Positions 60,701-64,000 of a stretch of DNA of 64,000 nucleotides are shown here, in pieces (position 1 is the first letter of the stretch; every line of letters starts with the position of its first letter). Source of the DNA: Candidatus Neoehrlichia procyonis str. RAC413 (lineage in GTDB: Bacteria > Pseudomonadota > Alphaproteobacteria > Rickettsiales > Anaplasmataceae). The notes below the pieces were generated by a model that was not told where the DNA came from, did not search any database, and was given only the letters and a program-made list of their open reading frames with translations. The stretch is taken from contig NZ_LANX01000001.1 in NCBI RefSeq assembly GCF_000964795.1, forward strand, positions 372,001 through 436,000, given 5' to 3'. Position numbers and translations under genes: made by a program.

Positions 60701-63700
60701 TTCTTTAACTTGTACATCATCTTTATTAGTAGAAGCTTGGCCTACAAAAGTAGTCCCTCCTTCATAATCCGATTTTAAATCACCATCTAATGGAATCTTA
60801 GTTCCATCACCTGTCACTTCATCATGTTCTTTAACTTGTACATCATCTTTATCAGTAGAAGCTTGCTCTATAAAACTATCATCCGGTACTGATCCATAAT
60901 AATCTGATTCATCAATTTTACCTCTACTAGCTACTTCATATTTTACATCACTATCTAATCTATTATCTAATACTTCATCATGTTCTCTCTCTCCTTTATT
61001 ATCAGGCATACTATGAAGCATGTCACCAACAACATTTTCATCTCTATTCTCTTCTATGCTACTATAATAACTACTCGATTTATCTTCAACATTACCTAGT
61101 CTTTCATCTTGACTTACTGCATCATGATCTGGTAATGTAACCTTGGTTCCATCATCTATCGCTTCATCATGTTCTTTAACTTGTACATCATCTTTATCAG
61201 CAGAAGCTTGCTCTATAAAACTATCATCTGGTACTGATCCATAATCATCTGATTCATCAATTTTACCTCTACCAACTACTTCATATTTTACATCACTATC
61301 TAATTTTACATCGCCATCTAATTCACTTCTATTATCTGATACTTCATCATGTTCTCTCTCTCCTTTATTATCAGACATACTATGATGCATATCACCAACA
61401 ACATCTTCACCTTTATTCTTTTCTAAATTACTATCACCACTCGATTTATCTTCAACATTACCTAGTCTTTCATCTTGACTTACTGCATCATGATCTGGTA
61501 ATGTAACCTTGGTTCCATCACCTGTCACTTCATCATGTTCTTTAACTTGTACATCATCTTTATCAGTAGAAACTTGCTCTATAAAAGTAGCCCTATCATC
61601 CGGTACTGATCCATAATAATCTGATTCATCAATTTTACCTCTACTAGCTACTTCATATTTTACATCTCTATCTAATTTTACATCGCCATCTAATTCACTT
61701 CTATTATCTAATACTTCATCATGTTCTCTCTCCCCTTTATTATCAGACATAATATAAGGCATACCACTAATAACATTTTCATCTCTATTCTCTTCTATGC
61801 TACTATAACTACTCGATTTATCTTCAACATTATTTAGTCTTTCATCTTGATTTACTGCATCATGATCTGGTAATGGAACCCTGGTTCCATCACCTATCGC
61901 TTCATCATGTTCTTTAACTTGTACATCATCTTTATCAGTAGAAGCTTGGCCTACAAAAGTAGTCCCTCCTTCATAATCCGATTTTAAATCACCATCTAAT
62001 GGAATCTTAGTTCCATCACCTATCGCTTCATTATGTTCTTTAACTTGTACATCATCATTTTCATTAGTAGAAGCTTGGCCTACAAAAGCAGTCCCTTCTT
62101 CATACTCTGATTTTAAATCATCATCTAATGGAATCTTGGTTCCATCACCTGTCACTTCATCATGTTCTTTAACTTGTACATCATCTTTATCAGTAGAAGC
62201 TTGCTCTATAAAACTATCATCCGGTACTGATCCATAATAATCTGATTCATCAATTTTACCTCTACCAGCTACTTCATATTCTACATCACTATCTAATTTT
62301 ACATCGCCATCTAATTCACTTCTATTATCTGATACTTCATCATGTTCTCTCTCTCCTTTATTATCAGACATACTATGATGCATATCACCAACAACATCTT
62401 CACCTTTATTCTCTTCTAAATTACTATCACCACTCGATTTATCTTCAACATTACCTAGTCTTTCATCTTGACTTACTGCATCATGATCTGGTAATGTAAC
62501 CTTGGTTCCATCATCTATCGCTTCATCATGCTCTCTCTCTCCTTTATTATCAGGCATACTATGAGACATATCACCAACAACATCTTCACCTTTATTCTCT
62601 TCTAGATTACTATCATCACTCGATTTATCTTCAACATTACCTAGTCTTTCATCTTGACTTACTGCATCATGATCTGGTAATGTAACCTTGGTTCCATCAT
62701 CTATCGCTTCATCATGTTCTTTAACTTGTACATCATCTTTATCAGTAGAAGCTTGCTCTATAAAACTATCATCAGGTACTGATCCATAATAATCTGATTC
62801 ATCAATTTTACCTCTACCAGCTAATTCATATTTTACATCGCCATCTAATTCACTTCTATTATCTGATACTTCATCATGTTCTCTCTCTCCTTTATTATCA
62901 GGCATACTATAATGCATATCACCAACAACATCTTCACCTTTATTCTCTTCTAGATTACTATCATCACTCGATTTATCTTCAACATTACCTAGTCTTTCAT
63001 CTTGACTTACTGCATCATGATCTGGTAATGGAATCCTGATTCCATCATCTATCGCTTCATCATGTTCTTTAATTTGTAGATCATCTTTATCAGTAGAAGC
63101 TTGTCCTATAAAACTATCATCCGGTACTGATCCATAATAATCTGATTCATCAATTTTACCTCTACCAGCTACTTCATATTTTACATCTCTATCTAATTTT
63201 ACATCGCCATCTAATTCACTTCTATTATCTGATACTTCATCATGTTCTCTCTCTCCTTTATTATCAGGCATACTATGATGCATATCACCAACAACATCTT
63301 CACCTTTATTTTCTTCTAGATTACTATCACCACTCGATTTATCTTCAACATTACCTAGTCTTTCATCTTGACTTACTGCATCATGATCTGGTAATGTAAC
63401 CTTGGTTCCATCATCTATCGCTTCATCATGTTCTTTAACTTGCACATCATCTTTATCGGTAGAAGTTTGGCCTACAAAAGCAGTCCCTCCTTCATAATCC
63501 GATTTTAAATCACCATCTAATGAAATCTTGGTTCCATCACCTGTCACTTCATCATGTTCTTTAACTTGTACATCATTTTCATGAGTAGAAGCTTGCTCTA
63601 TAAAAGTAGCCCTATCATCCGGTACTGATCCATAATAATCTGATTCATCAATTTTACCTCTACCAGCTACTTCATATTTTACATCTCTATCTAATTTTAC

Positions 63701-64000
63701 ATCGCCATCTAATTCACTTCTATTATCTGATACTTCATCATGTTCTCTCTCTCCTTTATTATCAGGCATACTATGATGCATATCACCAACAACATCTTCA
63801 CCTTTATTCTCTTCTAGATTACTATCACCACTCGATTTATCTTCAACATTACCTAGTTTTTCATCTTGACTTACTGCATCATGATCTGGTAATGGAACCT
63901 TGGTTCCATCATCTATCGCTTCATCATGTTCTTTAACTTGTACATCATCTTTATCAGTAGAAGCTTGCTCTATAAAACTATCATCAGGTACTGATCCATA
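57794..64000 (-). CDS. Giant acidic tandem-repeat protein, 5' end outside window
   Basis: The frame is open from the right window edge to the TAG at 57794-57796, so about 2,068 C-terminal residues are visible and the N-terminus is missing. Most of it consists of repeats of about 122 residues (units such as KEHDEAIDDGTKVTLPDHDA, RLGNVEDKSSGDSNLEENKG, RGKIDESDYYGSVPDD), at least eleven of them, mixed with shorter modules (FVGQASTNENDDVQVKEH and LDGDLKSDYEGGTA). Near the C-terminus is an array of 14 eight-residue units (ESDLKSKN and DSDLKDKN), then a coiled coil (IIMINEKIEHLKQKKESIVD). Very rich in Asp, Glu, Ser and Lys; no membrane segment visible. It resembles the Ehrlichia tandem-repeat proteins, some of which are type I secreted effectors, but no family member was identified. 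Confidence 0.9.
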   Translation of the reverse strand, partial: YGSVPDDSFIEQASTDKDDVQVKEHDEAIDDGTKVPLPDHDAVSQDEKLGNVEDKSSGDSNLEENKGEDVVGDMHHSMPDNKGEREHDEVSDNRSELDGDVKLDRDVKYEVAGRGKIDESDYYGSVPDDRATFIEQASTHENDVQVKEHDEVTGDGTKISLDGDLKSDYEGGTAFVGQTSTDKDDVQVKEHDEAIDDGTKVTLPDHDAVSQDERLGNVEDKSSGDSNLEENKGEDVVGDMHHSMPDNKGEREHDEVSDNRSELDGDVKLDRDVKYEVAGRGKIDESDYYGSVPDDSFIGQASTDKDDLQIKEHDEAIDDGIRIPLPDHDAVSQDERLGNVEDKSSDDSNLEENKGEDVVGDMHYSMPDNKGEREHDEVSDNRSELDGDVKYELAGRGKIDESDYYGSVPDDSFIEQASTDKDDVQVKEHDEAIDDGTKVTLPDHDAVSQDERLGNVEDKSSDDSNLEENKGEDVVGDMSHSMPDNKGEREHDEAIDDGTKVTLPDHDAVSQDERLGNVEDKSSGDSNLEENKGEDVVGDMHHSMSDNKGEREHDEVSDNRSELDGDVKLDSDVEYEVAGRGKIDESDYYGSVPDDSFIEQASTDKDDVQVKEHDEVTGDGTKIPLDDDLKSEYEEGTAFVGQASTNENDDVQVKEHNEAIGDGTKIPLDGDLKSDYEGGTTFVGQASTDKDDVQVKEHDEAIGDGTRVPLPDHDAVNQDERLNNVEDKSSSYSSIEENRDENVISGMPYIMSDNKGEREHDEVLDNRSELDGDVKLDRDVKYEVASRGKIDESDYYGSVPDDRATFIEQVSTDKDDVQVKEHDEVTGDGTKVTLPDHDAVSQDERLGNVEDKSSGDSNLEKNKGEDVVGDMHHSMSDNKGEREHDEVSDNRSELDGDVKLDSDVKYEVVGRGKIDESDDYGSVPDDSFIEQASADKDDVQVKEHDEAIDDGTKVTLPDHDAVSQDERLGNVEDKSSSYYSSIEENRDENVVGDMLHSMPDNKGEREHDEVLDNRLDSDVKYEVASRGKIDESDYYGSVPDDSFIEQASTDKDDVQVKEHDEVTGDGTKIPLDGDLKSDYEGGTTFVGQASTNKDDVQVKEHDEAIGDGTRVPLPDHDAVNQDERLNNVEDKLNSYSSIEENRDENVVSGMPYIMSDNKGEREHDEVLDNRSELDGDVKLDRDVKYEVAGRGKIDESDDYGSVPDDRATFIEQVSTDKDDVQVKEHDEVTGDGTKVTLPDHDAVSQDERLGNVEDKSSSYSSIEDNRDENVVGDMHHSMPDNKGEREHDEVSDNRSELDGDVKLDSDVKYEVAGRGKIDESDDYGSVPDDSFIEQASADKDDVQVKEHDEAIDDGTKVTLPDHDAVSQDERLGNVEDKSSSYYSSIEENRDENVVGDMLHSMPDNKGEREHDEVLDNRLDSDVKYEVASRGKIDESDYYGSVPDDSFIEQASTDKDDVQVKEHDEAIGDGTKIPLPDHDAVNQDERLNNVEDKSSSYSSIEENRDENVVSGMPYIMSDNKGEREYDEVLDNRSELDGDVKLDRDVKYEVAGRGKIDESDDYGSVPDDRATFIKQVSTDKDDVQVKEHDEVTDDGTKIPLDGDLKSDYELGTAFVGQASTNENDDVQVKEHDEVTGNGTKIPLDDDLKSDYELGTAFVGQASTNENDDVQVKEHNEAIGDGTKIPLDGDLKSDYEGGTAFVGQASTNENDDVQVKEHNEAIGDGTKISLPDHDAVSQDERLGNVEDKSSGYSSIEDNGDENVVSGMPDSIGSNNKDKKISELLKVQEQYKNQDEKQEQEYDENYNKQDFNVKDNMLNFERQLQDLQKVDNVFIDLDSMKNSKDIKSTFSDEYDLKGKNKSDLKSKNDSNLKGKNESDLKSKNDSDLKDKNESDLKSKNDSDLKDKNESDLKSKNDSNLKGKNESDLKSKNDSDLKDKNESDLKSKNDSDLKGKNESDLKSNNKSTFVESSSKKSSRGILEQQNIYNMQLNDNLDVSKNLNLKIYKGYNKDHKKNNKNNISDKIIMINEKIEHLKQKKESIVDSKELKVIEEEINRLLQEIHLLSGDNIKN
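58119..58454 (-). repeat. Array of 24-nt units (14 copies) in the repeat-protein gene
   Basis: Fourteen in-frame 24-nt units encoding alternating DSDLKDKN-like and ESDLKSKN-like octapeptides, so the true period is 48 nt. A larger block (the stretch from SNLKGKN to SDLKDKN) occurs twice, showing block duplication. This array differs completely in sequence from the 366-nt repeats upstream. Confidence 0.9.
58750..64000 (-). repeat. 366-nt class tandem repeats with higher-order blocks
   Basis: About eleven copies of a module near 366 nt (122 codons), marked by the recurring codons for KIDESD. Copies vary by in-frame omission of parts, by swapping of sub-modules (RATFIEQ against SFIEQ; YYSSIEENRDENV against GDSNLEENKGEDV), and by point changes. 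A composite block repeats at a distance of 1,209 nt (compare the sequence around 59992 with 61201). All length changes keep the reading frame. The array continues past the window edge. Confidence 0.9.

Noticed and set aside
1..64000. CRISPR array or insertion sequence
   Set aside because: No spaced short repeats with unique spacers and no transposase motif or terminal inverted repeats were seen. The repeat arrays present are in-frame parts of a protein gene.

Overview
The window is very AT-rich, gene-sparse DNA from an obligate intracellular alphaproteobacterium of the family Anaplasmataceae, most likely the genus Ehrlichia. The evidence is the set of housekeeping genes scattered singly or in short operons, the long AT-rich gaps between them, a tandem family of Ehrlichia/Anaplasma-type outer-membrane porins, and a giant acidic tandem-repeat protein. 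Species was not determined. Decayed partial gene copies beside their parents recall E. ruminantium, but the large intergenic tandem repeats known from that species were not seen.

Layout. 1-11.2 kb: housekeeping genes (serS 3' part, a dicarboxylate/amino-acid symporter-family protein, hemF, argB, engB, prfA, pccB, mutM, a 37-residue basic ORF, tRNA-Thr). 11.6-18.6 kb: an accessory island of three intact paralogues and one decayed copy of a predicted GT-A glycosyltransferase with the motif arrangement of clostridial glucosylating toxins, interrupted by gltX. Two of the three genes carry poly-C tracts near their 3' ends. 20.3-30.9 kb: five tandem porin-like paralogues on the minus strand, each with a signal peptide, a C-terminal phenylalanine and a hypervariable loop at the same place. 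31.7-46 kb: mostly minus-strand core genes (petABC, ctpA, a hypothetical membrane protein, rpsB-tsf-Mth938-like-znuB, infA-maf, a HlyD-type adaptor, bamB-like and lpdA). 46.6-56.5 kb: gpmI, der, carA, ispH, dut and murF, with a decayed copy of the der 3' end between der and carA. 57.2-64 kb: an orphan DUF2460 tail gene of gene-transfer-agent type, converging by a 4-nt overlap on a repeat protein of more than 2,000 residues that runs off the right edge.

How the parts fit. The core genes supply translation (serS, gltX, prfA, rpsB, tsf, infA, tRNA-Thr, engB, der), respiration and central metabolism (petABC, lpdA, gpmI, pccB), biosynthesis (hemF, argB, carA, ispH, murF) and genome or nucleotide care (mutM, dut, maf). 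The accessory genes look aimed at the host interface: surface porins with variable loops, a repetitive acidic protein, and a small family of toxin-like glycosyltransferases that is the most novel system here. Gene functions are inferred from motifs read in the translated sequence; no database search was run.
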